Assembly: GCA_963663495.1 (NCBI GenBank)
Contig: OY760427.1
Span: 4,340,001-4,404,000 of the forward strand
Reading direction: 5' to 3'
Length of the DNA stretch: 64,000 nucleotides
DNA from: G963663495 sp963663495
GTDB lineage: Bacteria > Bacteroidota > Rhodothermia > Rhodothermales > Bin80
This document shows positions 36,843-45,386 of this stretch, one piece after another. The translations under genes were made by a program, and so were the position numbers. The notes below the pieces were generated by a model. That model made no database searches. It saw nothing but the letters and a program-made list of their open reading frames with translations, and had not been told where the DNA came from. Every line of letters begins with the position of its first letter. Within the stretch, counting starts at the first letter, position 1.

Positions 36843-37502
36843 ATGAGACTACGGACACGATCCTCGTACACCATTGGTATAATGGCCGGGCTATGCGTGA
36901 GCCTCGGTTTCGTGAGCCTCCTGTTCAACATCCCAATAGGAACTGTTCAACACTCCGGGTGGCGGATGTCGTCCGGCAGCCACGAACGCAATTTACTCTT
37001 GGACCGCTCCCGGCAAATGGAGGCGCAAAGCTTTGGCATGCCAGTGAATGAGGGTGCCATTTCAAACCCGACGGCAAATGACATTACGGTTGACACAGCC
37101 CCCGCACCCGTGGACGATAAGCCAGCGGAAGCTCTCAAAGCCACAGCGCGAGAGCTGGAACTGAAATCACTGGCCGTATTGGATGTAGCAGAGCTCATGC
37201 CCAATATTGAGGGTGGCATCGGGGCTTATTACATAAACATAGACTATCCGCAGAAAGCGATTAATCAGGGCATTGAAGGACGCTTGGTGCTCCACTTTGT
37301 AGTAGAGCCGGACGGGGGCACGAGCGGCGTGAATATTCATCAGTCAACACATCCGCTGCTGGACAGCGCAGCCGTGCAGGCGCTCAGACGGACCTCTTTC
37401 ATCCCCGGACACCAAAACGGACAGCCCGTGCGTGTACGCATGAGTCTGCCCGTTTCATTCGAAATCATTAACGTACCCTCCCCCGATTCTACCAACAATT
37501 GA
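36843..37502 (+). CDS. tonB: Energy transducer TonB
   Basis: A periplasm-spanning protein that passes proton-motive energy to outer-membrane receptors. With the ATG at 36843 it has an N-terminal membrane anchor ('SYTIGIMAGLCVSLGFVSLL'), a linker with Pro/Ala-rich stretch ('TVDTAPAPVDDKPAEA'), and a C-terminal TonB domain: 'INIDYPQKAINQGIEGRLVL', 'FVVEPDGGTSGVNI' and 'LDSAAVQALRRTSFIPGHQN'. A GTG at 36819 is an alternative start. No exbBD genes are next to it. It lies 3 bp upstream of clpS. Confidence 0.88.
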   Translation: MRLRTRSSYTIGIMAGLCVSLGFVSLLFNIPIGTVQHSGWRMSSGSHERNLLLDRSRQMEAQSFGMPVNEGAISNPTANDITVDTAPAPVDDKPAEALKATARELELKSLAVLDVAELMPNIEGGIGAYYINIDYPQKAINQGIEGRLVLHFVVEPDGGTSGVNIHQSTHPLLDSAAVQALRRTSFIPGHQNGQPVRVRMSLPVSFEIINVPSPDSTNN

Positions 37503-37505
37503 CCC

Positions 37506-37829
37506 ATGCCCGAAATAGGTTTTGAGGAAGCCATTGATGTCGCAACACGCCCTATCCGACTCCCGCAGTTCCATGTGGTACTGTTGGATGATGATTACCA
37601 CACCTATGAATATGTCGTAGAGATGTTGTCACAACTGTTTGGATACGATCAGCATACAGCACTTGATCTGGCCATCGTCGTTGATACTGCAGGGCGCGTA
37701 ATTGTGGACACCACCACGCGAGAAAGGGCCGAATTAAAGCGCGACCAGATCCACAACTACGGACCGGACCCGCGCCTTGATCAATGCACGGGACCCATGG
37801 CAGCCGTGATTGAGGAAGCAAACGATTAA
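37506..37829 (+). CDS. clpS: ATP-dependent Clp protease adaptor ClpS
   Basis: ClpS delivers N-degron proteins to ClpAP. The 107-residue protein shows the family core 'VVLLDDDYHTYEYVVEMLSQ' (usually LLNDDYTPMEFV; here Asp-Asp-Asp-Tyr), then 'LDLAIVVDTAGRVIVDTTTR' and 'ERAELKRDQIHNYG'. The last ('AELKRDQI') is the Clp-binding helix, usually A-E-x-K-x-x-x-I/V. It follows tonB by 3 bp. Its stop overlaps the stop end of the convergent AbgT gene by 4 bp. Confidence 0.88.
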   Translation: MPEIGFEEAIDVATRPIRLPQFHVVLLDDDYHTYEYVVEMLSQLFGYDQHTALDLAIVVDTAGRVIVDTTTRERAELKRDQIHNYGPDPRLDQCTGPMAAVIEEAND

Positions 37830-39379
37830 ACCGGTGGGTACGCATACGACGCTCCGAGACCAAGCGGTATCCCGATCATCCAGAACAATAGCAGAAACGC
37901 GGTCCAGAACACCATGAACACTATGCTGTACGGGATCATAAGCGACGTTAGCGTTCCAATTCCCGTCTTCTTGACGTACTTCTGACAGTACACCACAACC
38001 AGCGGGAAGTACGGCATCAACGGCGTAATGATGTTTGATGACGAATCGCCGACGCGGTAAGCGGCCTGCGTCAGCTCAGGCGCAATGCCCACCTGCATCA
38101 GCATGGGCACAAAGATTGGTGCCAGCAATGCCCACTTGGCTGAGGCCGAACCGACAAAAAGATTCACAAAGGCTGTCATGAAAACAATGCCGACGATGGT
38201 CACCCCACCCGGAAAAGCAAGTGCCTTAAGCACAGTAGCGCCTTTGACGGCAAGCAGCGCTCCGATGTTGGACTCCGCAAACGCATAGACAAACAAGGCG
38301 CAGAAAAAGGCCATAACAATATAGTAGGCCATCCCATCCATCGCCTTTGTCATTGCGTTTACAATATCCTTGGAATTCCTGAAGACACCTGCCACAAAGC
38401 CGTGCACTACTCCCGGTATCACGAAGAGCAAGAATATCAGCGGCACGATCGACTGCATTATAGGTGCTTGGAAAGAATTCAGGGATCCCTCTGCATCGCG
38501 GAACGGGGAGTCTGCCTGCATCAGCATCAACGACAGCACTAACAGTCCCGACACCAACACACCGGTCGCCGACAAGAAAGCCCACTTCTCACGCCGTGAG
38601 ATATTGTCCATGGCCGGCGGCTTCTCGGCATCCTTGTCAACCTGCACGGATGATTGCAAGCGAGGTTCAATAATCTTGTCGGTTATTGCCCATCCAAGCG
38701 CGATAACGAGGACGCTTGAAATGGCCGTGAAGAAATAATTGCAAAGGGGATTGACGAGTATCGTGGCATCCACTATCTGCGCAGCGGGCTGAGTGAATCC
38801 CTGGAGAAGCGGGTCAAGCGCGGACGGGATCGGGTTTGCACTAAAACCGCCTAACACACCAGCAAACGCAGCAGCAATGCCTGCAAGGGGGTGCCGACCT
38901 GCAGCATGAAAAATAACGCCGCCGAGAGGAATTACGAGTACATACCCCGCGTCAACCGCACTATGGCTAATCAGCCCGACCAAAATCACCATCGGAGTGA
39001 GAAACGCCGTGGCTGAGCTCCCCAAAATCAGCTTGATACCGGTGTGAAAGTACCCGGCCTCGTCCGCCACACCGACACCCAGCATCGCCACCAACACCAC
39101 GCCCAAGGGTGCGAAGCCCGTGAAAATGGACACCATCCTGGACAAGAATGTGGTCAGAGCCGTACCGCCCAACAAATTATTGACCACCAGTGGCTGGCCA
39201 GTGCGCGGATCAACGACATCAAATACCATCGGAGCAAGCAGCGCGGAAAGGACCCAAACCGCTACCAGCGACATCAAGAATAGCATAGCGGGGTCCGGGA
39301 GCCTATTGCCCAGTCGTTCTACCGTCCCCAGGAAACGGCTTACGAACGACCTGCCCAGACTAGCAGTCGAAATACTCAT
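37826..39379 (-). CDS. AbgT-family transporter
   Basis: A ~517-residue membrane protein starting at the ATG at 39379 ('MSISTASLGRSFVSRFLGTV'). Family landmarks are 'RLPDPAMLFLMSLVAVWVLS', 'LISHSAVDAGYVLVIPLGG', 'ANPIPSALDPLLQGFT', and near the C-terminus 'RVGDSSSNIITPLMPYFPLV'. The AbgT family includes the p-aminobenzoyl-glutamate importer of E. coli and sulfonamide-effluxing relatives, so direction and substrate are open. It is 10 bp downstream of the GH3 gene on the same strand, hence probably one transcript. Confidence 0.93.
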   Translation of the reverse strand: MSISTASLGRSFVSRFLGTVERLGNRLPDPAMLFLMSLVAVWVLSALLAPMVFDVVDPRTGQPLVVNNLLGGTALTTFLSRMVSIFTGFAPLGVVLVAMLGVGVADEAGYFHTGIKLILGSSATAFLTPMVILVGLISHSAVDAGYVLVIPLGGVIFHAAGRHPLAGIAAAFAGVLGGFSANPIPSALDPLLQGFTQPAAQIVDATILVNPLCNYFFTAISSVLVIALGWAITDKIIEPRLQSSVQVDKDAEKPPAMDNISRREKWAFLSATGVLVSGLLVLSLMLMQADSPFRDAEGSLNSFQAPIMQSIVPLIFLLFVIPGVVHGFVAGVFRNSKDIVNAMTKAMDGMAYYIVMAFFCALFVYAFAESNIGALLAVKGATVLKALAFPGGVTIVGIVFMTAFVNLFVGSASAKWALLAPIFVPMLMQVGIAPELTQAAYRVGDSSSNIITPLMPYFPLVVVYCQKYVKKTGIGTLTSLMIPYSIVFMVFWTAFLLLFWMIGIPLGLGASYAYPPV

Positions 39380-39389
39380 AATCGTTGGG

Positions 39390-41528
39390 TCATTGACCCG
39401 GTAGCAAGAGGGAATCCGGCGGGAGCGCACCATCTAACACCCGCAACAGCGAGTCTGATATCGCTAAAGAATCTGATATCGCTAAAGAATCTGACATGGC
39501 TAGCGTATCCGGCATAAGGGGCGTTTCCGGATCCATCCCACCGTATCGGAGCCCGAAGCCGAAAGGATACAACGGGGCCTCGGAGTCATACGGAACATCT
39601 TCTTGCTGCGCACGCACGGCATCCATGGACGACGGAAGCTCAAAAGGAAGACGGCCAGCCGGGCTGAAGTGCCCGAATAAAGCATCCAGAACCACCGCGT
39701 CCGACGCACCAAAATTCGCCACAAGACCCGCCGCACTCTCTGCAATCTCAGGAATTACCGCAGGCCGGTCCAGATAAATGTCTACAATAGTGGGCAGCTC
39801 AAGCATCAGCGCCTGCAATCCGACAAGATCACCGGACTTGAAATCCAGATCCCCCTGATGGAAAAACGCATCAAGCATGGAGTCCCCCTGCGGCGGACCG
39901 TACGGCGCCTGTAACCGCACCAACGCGACGGTGGCATCGCGCACATTGTCCACCACAGTAGCATAACGGCCTGCAACATCCTTGTCCACATTCTGAACGT
40001 ACAGCCGCACCGGCTCTCTCCCAAGAGGGAGAAACGGCTCTAGACCTATCTCCACGTTTTTCAGAAGCACAAGCGAGGCGCGCTGCGCTCCAATGCCGGC
40101 TTCCACAAACGGCGCAGACCCGACAATGCGGGCGGCCATCCCCACATCCACAAACGGATCATCAAAGAGGCCCAGTCGGAACTTATCTCTCAACAGTCGG
40201 CCCACCGACTGATTGAGCCGGTCCTCCGACACTCTCCCCGACTCAACCAGATTCACAATCCAATCGGGATCCGACTCCCCTCCAAAAATATCAATACCCG
40301 CATCAATGGCCAATGCGGCCCGATCAATAGGCCGCAACTCCTCCACCCCCCAGCCGGGGGACTCCAACATCTCCACCAGACCTGCAAACTTCTTGCTACT
40401 GAGTACTGCCCAGTCCGTGCTGATCACGCCATCAAAGCCTAGAGCTTCGCGCAATTGCCCGGTAACGATGTCATGACGGAAAGCAAACCCTCGACTGTCA
40501 CCGCCAATAGACGCTCCAACGCCGTAGCTAACCATCACCTGGGCGGTGTTAGCCGCCAAGGCCCCACGGATGAACGGCTCCAAATGATACTCGAACATCC
40601 CTCCCGGATACACTTGATCCTTACCATACGCGAAATGTGCTTCCCATCCGTCGTCCTGCGGACCGGCTCCCGGAAAATGCTTCGCCATGGTCGCAACACT
40701 CGTCGTCGTGACTTCCTGGCCTTGCAGCCCCCGAATGTACGCTCTCGTCATTTGCGCAGCCAATGCCGCATCCTCCCCAAATGTACCGCTGATACGGGAC
40801 CACCTCGGTTCGGTCGCCAGATCGACCATAGGGTGCAAGGCCAATCGGATGCCGACAGCCCGGTACTCCCGTCGAACGATGTCCCCAAAATTATGCACCA
40901 ACTGTGTGTCTCTCGTCGCCGCCAAACCAATCGGATCCGGCCACCGTGAAAAGGCACCCGCAAACATTGCGGCCATATCCGTCGTCGGCACCGCGTGGCG
41001 AGGGTCCGACGCAATCGTCAGCGGAATCCCCAGCCGCGTCCTCTCTGCCAGTTTCTGCACGCGGTTGTACCATACAGCCATGGAAACAGGATCGCTACCT
41101 TGCAGCACATTAAAATGCGTCATCTTGCGCCCGACAATCATGGACGGGCTAGTGGGTATCAGGAACGTAAACGGATTGTCTGGAGAGGGCTGGCGCTGCA
41201 GGCTTCCATCGGGGTTCATGGCAATCATGTTTATGAATACCATTCCCGCCTTCTCCTCCAGAGTCATCCTTCCCAAGATATCCTGAATGCGCACCTCCAA
41301 CGGAGCATCCCTGTCCTCATACGGATCCAAGGTGTCGTTCTTGTTCAGATCCCTGTAGGATCCCGCTCCATAGGCAATGACGGGTGCTTCCGGTCCCAGC
41401 TGCGCCAAATAGATGACGGATCGCACGTTGAAATACAAGAAGTAAACCAACACGACCGTGCAGGTAAGCACCAGCAAACCGAGAATCGCAATCATGAGAC
41501 GCCGCAAAATCATACCCAGCCCGGCCAT
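39390..41528 (-). CDS. Glycoside hydrolase family 3 protein
   Basis: A 712-residue membrane-anchored enzyme with an N-terminal helix (~9-35). The GH3 N-terminal barrel spans ~80-430 and includes 'RMTLEEKAGMVFINMI', 'IPLTIASDPRHAV', 'MAKHFPGAGP' and the nucleophile region 'GFDGVISTDWAV' (Asp is the predicted nucleophile). The GH3 C-terminal domain follows (~490-670). Bacterial relatives are beta-glucosidases or beta-N-acetylhexosaminidases; the exact sugar is not decided here. The C-terminus ends in a short tail of Ser/Asp/Leu repeats. A tnpB element lies 66 bp upstream of its start. Confidence 0.9.
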   Translation of the reverse strand: MAGLGMILRRLMIAILGLLVLTCTVVLVYFLYFNVRSVIYLAQLGPEAPVIAYGAGSYRDLNKNDTLDPYEDRDAPLEVRIQDILGRMTLEEKAGMVFINMIAMNPDGSLQRQPSPDNPFTFLIPTSPSMIVGRKMTHFNVLQGSDPVSMAVWYNRVQKLAERTRLGIPLTIASDPRHAVPTTDMAAMFAGAFSRWPDPIGLAATRDTQLVHNFGDIVRREYRAVGIRLALHPMVDLATEPRWSRISGTFGEDAALAAQMTRAYIRGLQGQEVTTTSVATMAKHFPGAGPQDDGWEAHFAYGKDQVYPGGMFEYHLEPFIRGALAANTAQVMVSYGVGASIGGDSRGFAFRHDIVTGQLREALGFDGVISTDWAVLSSKKFAGLVEMLESPGWGVEELRPIDRAALAIDAGIDIFGGESDPDWIVNLVESGRVSEDRLNQSVGRLLRDKFRLGLFDDPFVDVGMAARIVGSAPFVEAGIGAQRASLVLLKNVEIGLEPFLPLGREPVRLYVQNVDKDVAGRYATVVDNVRDATVALVRLQAPYGPPQGDSMLDAFFHQGDLDFKSGDLVGLQALMLELPTIVDIYLDRPAVIPEIAESAAGLVANFGASDAVVLDALFGHFSPAGRLPFELPSSMDAVRAQQEDVPYDSEAPLYPFGFGLRYGGMDPETPLMPDTLAMSDSLAISDSLAISDSLLRVLDGALPPDSLLLPGQ
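39451..39504 (-). repeat. Three 18-bp tandem repeats in the GH3 gene
   Basis: The unit GAATCTGATATCGCTAAA occurs at 39451-39468, 39469-39486 and 39487-39504 with a few substitutions. It encodes a hexapeptide repeat of the form S-D-S-L-A-I/M in the C-terminal tail. It is in frame, so copy number could vary without breaking the gene. Confidence 0.85.
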
Positions 41529-41594
41529 TTAATTCCGAGGTCCAAAATACAAGTATCCAACAATCTTTATAGCTCACAAGCTTCCGAATACAAT

Positions 41595-41774
41595 GGGAGT
41601 TATATGGCTGAGTGCCACGCGTTTTCGCAGGAATTACTTTTTGTGCTTCGGTGGTGTGGACATGATGGCTTTCGCCAATTTTTCATAATCGGTTCCCGCT
41701 TTTCACGAACAAACTGCAATTATTTCAAGTACCTCAACACGTGGGTACGCATGCTATATAAGTTCCATATATTG
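41595..41774 (+). repeat. 180-bp left module of tnpB element, copy 3
   Basis: Same module as in copies 1 and 2, ending CTATATAAGTTCC plus a short tail before the second left end (GGGAGTTATATACCACAGTG) at 41775. The short ORF of this module is open for longer here because of a substitution. Confidence 0.7.
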
Positions 41775-41796
41775 GGGAGTTATATACCACAGTGCC

Positions 41797-43008
41797 ATGC
41801 CCGAAACGGTTAGTGCATACCGCAATATCACATACAGGCTGTTGCCCGGAAGTCGGAGTAACGCCAAGCAACTTGCTGGATTAGCGGGTGCGTGTAGGTT
41901 TGTGTGGAATGCCATCCTCGCAGAGCAGAGCGAGGCGTACAAGAAAGCGAAAGAGGCTGGAGAGAAGCCGCCCTCGGTAAGCTTCTTCTCGCTGGGGAAG
42001 CAGTTCACGGCGCTGCGCCGCACGGTCGAGTGGCTACCTGAATACTCCTTGGGTGTCGTTAGATACACATTGTCGTTAGATACACATCGAAATATCAGGC
42101 AGATGCATGGAAGGCATTCTTCAAGGAGGGTAAGAGAAGACCGAGATTCCATTCCAGACGTGGTAGTACGCCTTCGTTCTCGATCCCGGATAACGTAAGG
42201 GTTCGGGATCGCAAGCTGTATATCCCGAAAGTGGGATATATGGCGCTCCGCAGGCGGGGAGGCAACCCGTACCCTGATGGTATACCCGTCAAAGCCACTG
42301 TAAAGAAGAACGCCGGCAAAGAGTATGCTGTCATCTGCTACAAGATGGAGGCACCTGTAATAAGAGGATACCGGCGGTGCTGTAGGCATTGACCGTAATT
42401 GCGGGCAGGTCGCTATGGTCTCCACAGAGGGCGATACAAGCGTTATCAGACAACCGGATACCAAGCGTCTTGATGCCAAGTTGAAGCGGCATCAGCGAAG
42501 ACTGGCGAGACAGAAGAAAGGCTCCAACCGTCGTAACAGGCGGAAGCATAGAATCGCCCGCATACAGCGCAGGCGTGCTACCATCCTCAAGAATGCGAAC
42601 CACCAGGTAAGTCGCAGTATTGCCAATTGCTCCTCAACGGTGATACTGGAGGACCTGAAGATCAAAGCGATGATACGTTCAGCTAAGGGGACGATGGAGA
42701 GCTTTGGCACAAACGTCAGACAGAAGTCTGGCCTCAACCGCGGGATACTGCGAACAGGTTGGGGCCAGCTGGATCAGATGCTGGGTTATAAGTGCCGCAA
42801 GGTGATAAAGGTTACCGCTGCCTATACCAGTCAGCGGTGTTCTGTGTGTGGGCACACAGAAGCGAGTAACCGTAAGACACGGAGCAAATTCACGTGTATG
42901 TCCTGTGGACATGCGGATCATGCAGACCTGAATGCGGCTGCAAACATACTGGCCTCCGGGATTGGGGCTGCTGCACGGCGAGGGGCGTTCGGGTTACCGA
43001 CCCTATGA
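41797..43008 (+). pseudogene. tnpB: tnpB, copy 3, with three frame-changing lesions
   Basis: Homologous to copies 1 and 2. It has the 17-bp duplication at ~42056-42088, like copy 2 but with different bases in the second unit. It also has one extra A near 42362 (AATAAGAGG against AATAGAGG), and the two together restore the frame. The stretch between them is out of frame and contains stops. RuvC-I lies close to the restored frame start, and RuvC-II 'VILEDLKIKAM', the zinc finger 'CSVCGH...CMSCGH' and RuvC-III 'HADLNAAANIL' are in frame from 42415. A lost C near 43003 ends the protein early at 43008. Confidence 0.92.
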
Positions 43009-43117
43009 CCCGTGAAATTGATACTAGTGCCTCACTATGTACAGTTGGTCACTCACGTATATAATTCCCCAAACGATACATGAGCCGATCTGTGTTTACC
43101 TTCGCATCTTTATCGTA

Positions 43118-44350
43118 ATGATGGACACCATGACTGATCACACGGCCAGTGTAGAAAACATCCGCCGCCACTTCCCCGCGCTACAGCGTCAGCACAATGG
43201 GCGATACGTCGCCTATTTCGATGGGCCTGGCGGTACACAGGTCCCACGGGAAGTCGTCCGCGCCATGAGTGAGTACCTCTACAACCATAATGCAAACACG
43301 CATTGGGCCTACCCCACCAGCCATGAGACCGACCGGCTATTGGATGATGCCCGGCACACGTTGGCCGATTACCTGAACGTGGATGCAGATTCCATAGCCT
43401 TTGGCAATAACATGACAACAATAACTATGCATGTCGGTCGTGCACTGGCGGGCACGTTGACGCCCGGGGACGAGATTATTGTCACAGACCTTGACCACCA
43501 CGCCAATATTGACCCCTGGCACCGGCTCGCCCGCGAACGCAGGATCAGGGTGGCAGCGGTCCGATTCCACAAGGAGACCGGAGTGCTTGACTGGGATCAT
43601 TTTGAGCAACTCCTGTCAGCGCGTACGCGCATTGTAGCGATTGGCGCCGCCTCCAATGCGTTGGGCACCATAAACGATGTGAAACGGGCGTGCACCATGG
43701 CGCGAAGCGTAAAAGCGCTATCCTACGTGGATGCCGTGCACTATGCGGCACACTTTCCTCCCGATATACCACATCTGGAATGTAACCTCTTAGCCTGTTC
43801 GCCCTACAAGTTCTATGGCCCGCATGCGGGCGTATTGGGGGGCAAACGATCCACGCTAGAGGCGCTGGATTTTCCGCGCCTGCGCCCCACACGGCAAGCA
43901 GCTCCAGAGCACGCAGAGACGGGCACACAAAACCACGAAGGAATCATTGGTAGTGCGGCAGCGGTGAATTTCCTGGCTTCCCTTTCGGATGGCACATCGC
44001 GGCGACAACGGCTGGAAAACTCCGCGGCTGCGCTGCATGCGCGTGCTCATACCCAGCTCACCAGACTCTGGACAGCGTTTTCCGGGATTGATGGCGTTAC
44101 CCTGTATGGCCCTAAGCCTGATGGACCGCGAACAGCTACGATCGCATTCACCGTGCGAGGATTATCCTCCGAAGAGGTCTGCCGCCGGCTGGCTGATGAA
44201 GCACTGTTCCTTTCCCACGGGGACTTTTATGCTACCACCGTCACCCAGTGCCTCGGTGTGGAAGGACTGGTTCGCGCAGGATGTGCCTGTTACACGACAG
44301 ATGAAGAAATCGACCGGTTGATCCGAGCTGTATCGCGCCTACTGTGGTAA
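43118..44350 (+). CDS. Cysteine desulfurase-like protein (class V aminotransferase fold)
   Basis: A PLP enzyme of ~410 residues, starting at the ATG at 43118. The PLP-lysine region is 'ACSPYKFYGPHAGVLGG'. The layout 'YFDGPGGTQVP', 'FGNNMTTITMHVGRAL', 'ASNALGTINDV', 'YVDAVHYAAHFPPD' and 'ETGTQNHEGIIG' matches the SufS-related subfamily often labelled cysteine-desulfurase-like (TIGR01976 type) rather than housekeeping IscS/SufS. No SUF genes are next to it. Its start is 48 bp from the right end of tnpB element copy 3, so that element may supply or disturb its promoter. It converges on the CPBP gene with a 12-bp overlap. Confidence 0.88.
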   Translation: MMDTMTDHTASVENIRRHFPALQRQHNGRYVAYFDGPGGTQVPREVVRAMSEYLYNHNANTHWAYPTSHETDRLLDDARHTLADYLNVDADSIAFGNNMTTITMHVGRALAGTLTPGDEIIVTDLDHHANIDPWHRLARERRIRVAAVRFHKETGVLDWDHFEQLLSARTRIVAIGAASNALGTINDVKRACTMARSVKALSYVDAVHYAAHFPPDIPHLECNLLACSPYKFYGPHAGVLGGKRSTLEALDFPRLRPTRQAAPEHAETGTQNHEGIIGSAAAVNFLASLSDGTSRRQRLENSAAALHARAHTQLTRLWTAFSGIDGVTLYGPKPDGPRTATIAFTVRGLSSEEVCRRLADEALFLSHGDFYATTVTQCLGVEGLVRAGCACYTTDEEIDRLIRAVSRLLW

Positions 44351-45070
44351 GACGACCATAACCATAACGTCGTACAATGCGTGCGTCCACGCGGCTATGC
44401 CAAAGCCTCGCAGCAGGAAAACTACGTTTAGTGCCAGACCGAATAGCGCCCTGTACAAGAAGGATGCGAACGTAAACGGATCGCCCAGCTCACCGATGTA
44501 GTGGATAGCGCTGAAAACGATTGCCCCCACCACTGCTGCCACACCATACGCACCCACGCGACCAAGCATAGGCACCATCCGTTGCAGCAGCAAGAACAGG
44601 CTTCCGACGAAGATCACACGAAACAGCAGCTCTTCGTACAACCCAGCGCCGATAGATAAGGCGAGATTCATCAACATACCGCCTTCAATCGGTGGTGATG
44701 CCATTACCAGGATCCGGGTGGCCATTGATACCACAATGGCAAGCGCGACAGCATACACCGCGCTCTCCGCAACCATAAAGAATCCATACCGAGGAGACAG
44801 CGGAATCCGCTTACGTCTTTCTACCACAGCCACCGTGATTCCGACGATTACCACGATAATAGCCAGTCCCCAACTGACGCCCTGCTCCAGATACGGTAAG
44901 ACCCATTTCAGCCACATCTCTGAGCTGATACGCACTCGTTGCTCCGCCCCTTCGTTGACTAGCCGGATGAGAACCTCATAGACCACTAGCAGCGGCAAGG
45001 CCATCAGAAAGCTATACGTTGCCGACCGTGTTGCCTCGTGGTATCGCAACAAGCCTCCGGAATTAGGCAT
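44339..45070 (-). CDS. CPBP-family intramembrane metalloprotease
   Basis: A 243-residue protein with about seven hydrophobic helices. The Rce1/CAAX-protease (CPBP) motifs are present: motif 1 'GAGLYEELLFRVI' (EExxxR), motif 2 'FSAIHYIG' (FxxxH), and motif 3 'AAWTHALYDV' with the last metal-ligand His. Bacterial members cleave or protect membrane peptides; the substrate is unknown. Its start overlaps the TPR gene's end by 8 bp on the same strand. Confidence 0.85.
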   Translation of the reverse strand: MPNSGGLLRYHEATRSATYSFLMALPLLVVYEVLIRLVNEGAEQRVRISSEMWLKWVLPYLEQGVSWGLAIIVVIVGITVAVVERRKRIPLSPRYGFFMVAESAVYAVALAIVVSMATRILVMASPPIEGGMLMNLALSIGAGLYEELLFRVIFVGSLFLLLQRMVPMLGRVGAYGVAAVVGAIVFSAIHYIGELGDPFTFASFLYRALFGLALNVVFLLRGFGIAAWTHALYDVMVMVVLPQ

Positions 45071-45383
45071 CGTTCAGGTGTCGCAAGGCTTCCCTTAGCT
45101 CCTCCAAATCTCTGCCAAAACCCGCACGAGCGGCCACGTCTATGCCACTGCGGAAAATCGCAGCCGCTGCCTTCCTGTCACCTAACCGAATGTGGAGCTT
45201 ACCCAGGTGATAGTACGTGCCAAGGTAATCCGGCGTCGTGGTAATGAGGCCCTCGTAATACTCCCGCGCGATCCCAAGGTCTCCGCGTCGGGCATACTCC
45301 TGCGCTAGGGCGAAGCGCGTAAAAGCATCGTCAGGATCCTCTTCGAGAAACTCCAACAAGCGCGAAAGACGATCACGTCCCAT
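45063..45383 (-). CDS. Small tetratricopeptide-repeat protein
   Basis: A 106-residue protein with about two TPR units: 'DAFTRFALAQEYARRGDLGI' and 'LGTYYHLGKLHIRLGDRKAA', each with the G/A-A-Y/F spacing of TPR helices. No signal peptide is visible. TPRs mediate protein contacts, and the partner cannot be told. It is transcribed between the TPM-domain gene (3-bp gap) and the CPBP gene (8-bp overlap). Confidence 0.8.
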   Translation of the reverse strand: MGRDRLSRLLEFLEEDPDDAFTRFALAQEYARRGDLGIAREYYEGLITTTPDYLGTYYHLGKLHIRLGDRKAAAAIFRSGIDVAARAGFGRDLEELREALRHLNDA

Positions 45384-45386
45384 GGC

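Larger units (their letters stand above)
41595..43069 (+). mobile_element. IS200/IS605-type tnpB-only element, copy 3
   Basis: A 1475-bp copy with the same GGGAGTTATAT and ATATAATTCCC ends. It lies between the divergent GH3 gene (start 41528) and the cysteine-desulfurase-like gene (start 43118). Without it the two starts would be ~115 bp apart, so it splits a shared divergent promoter region. The base sequence to the left is TACAAT, like ACAAT beside copy 1. Confidence 0.85.
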
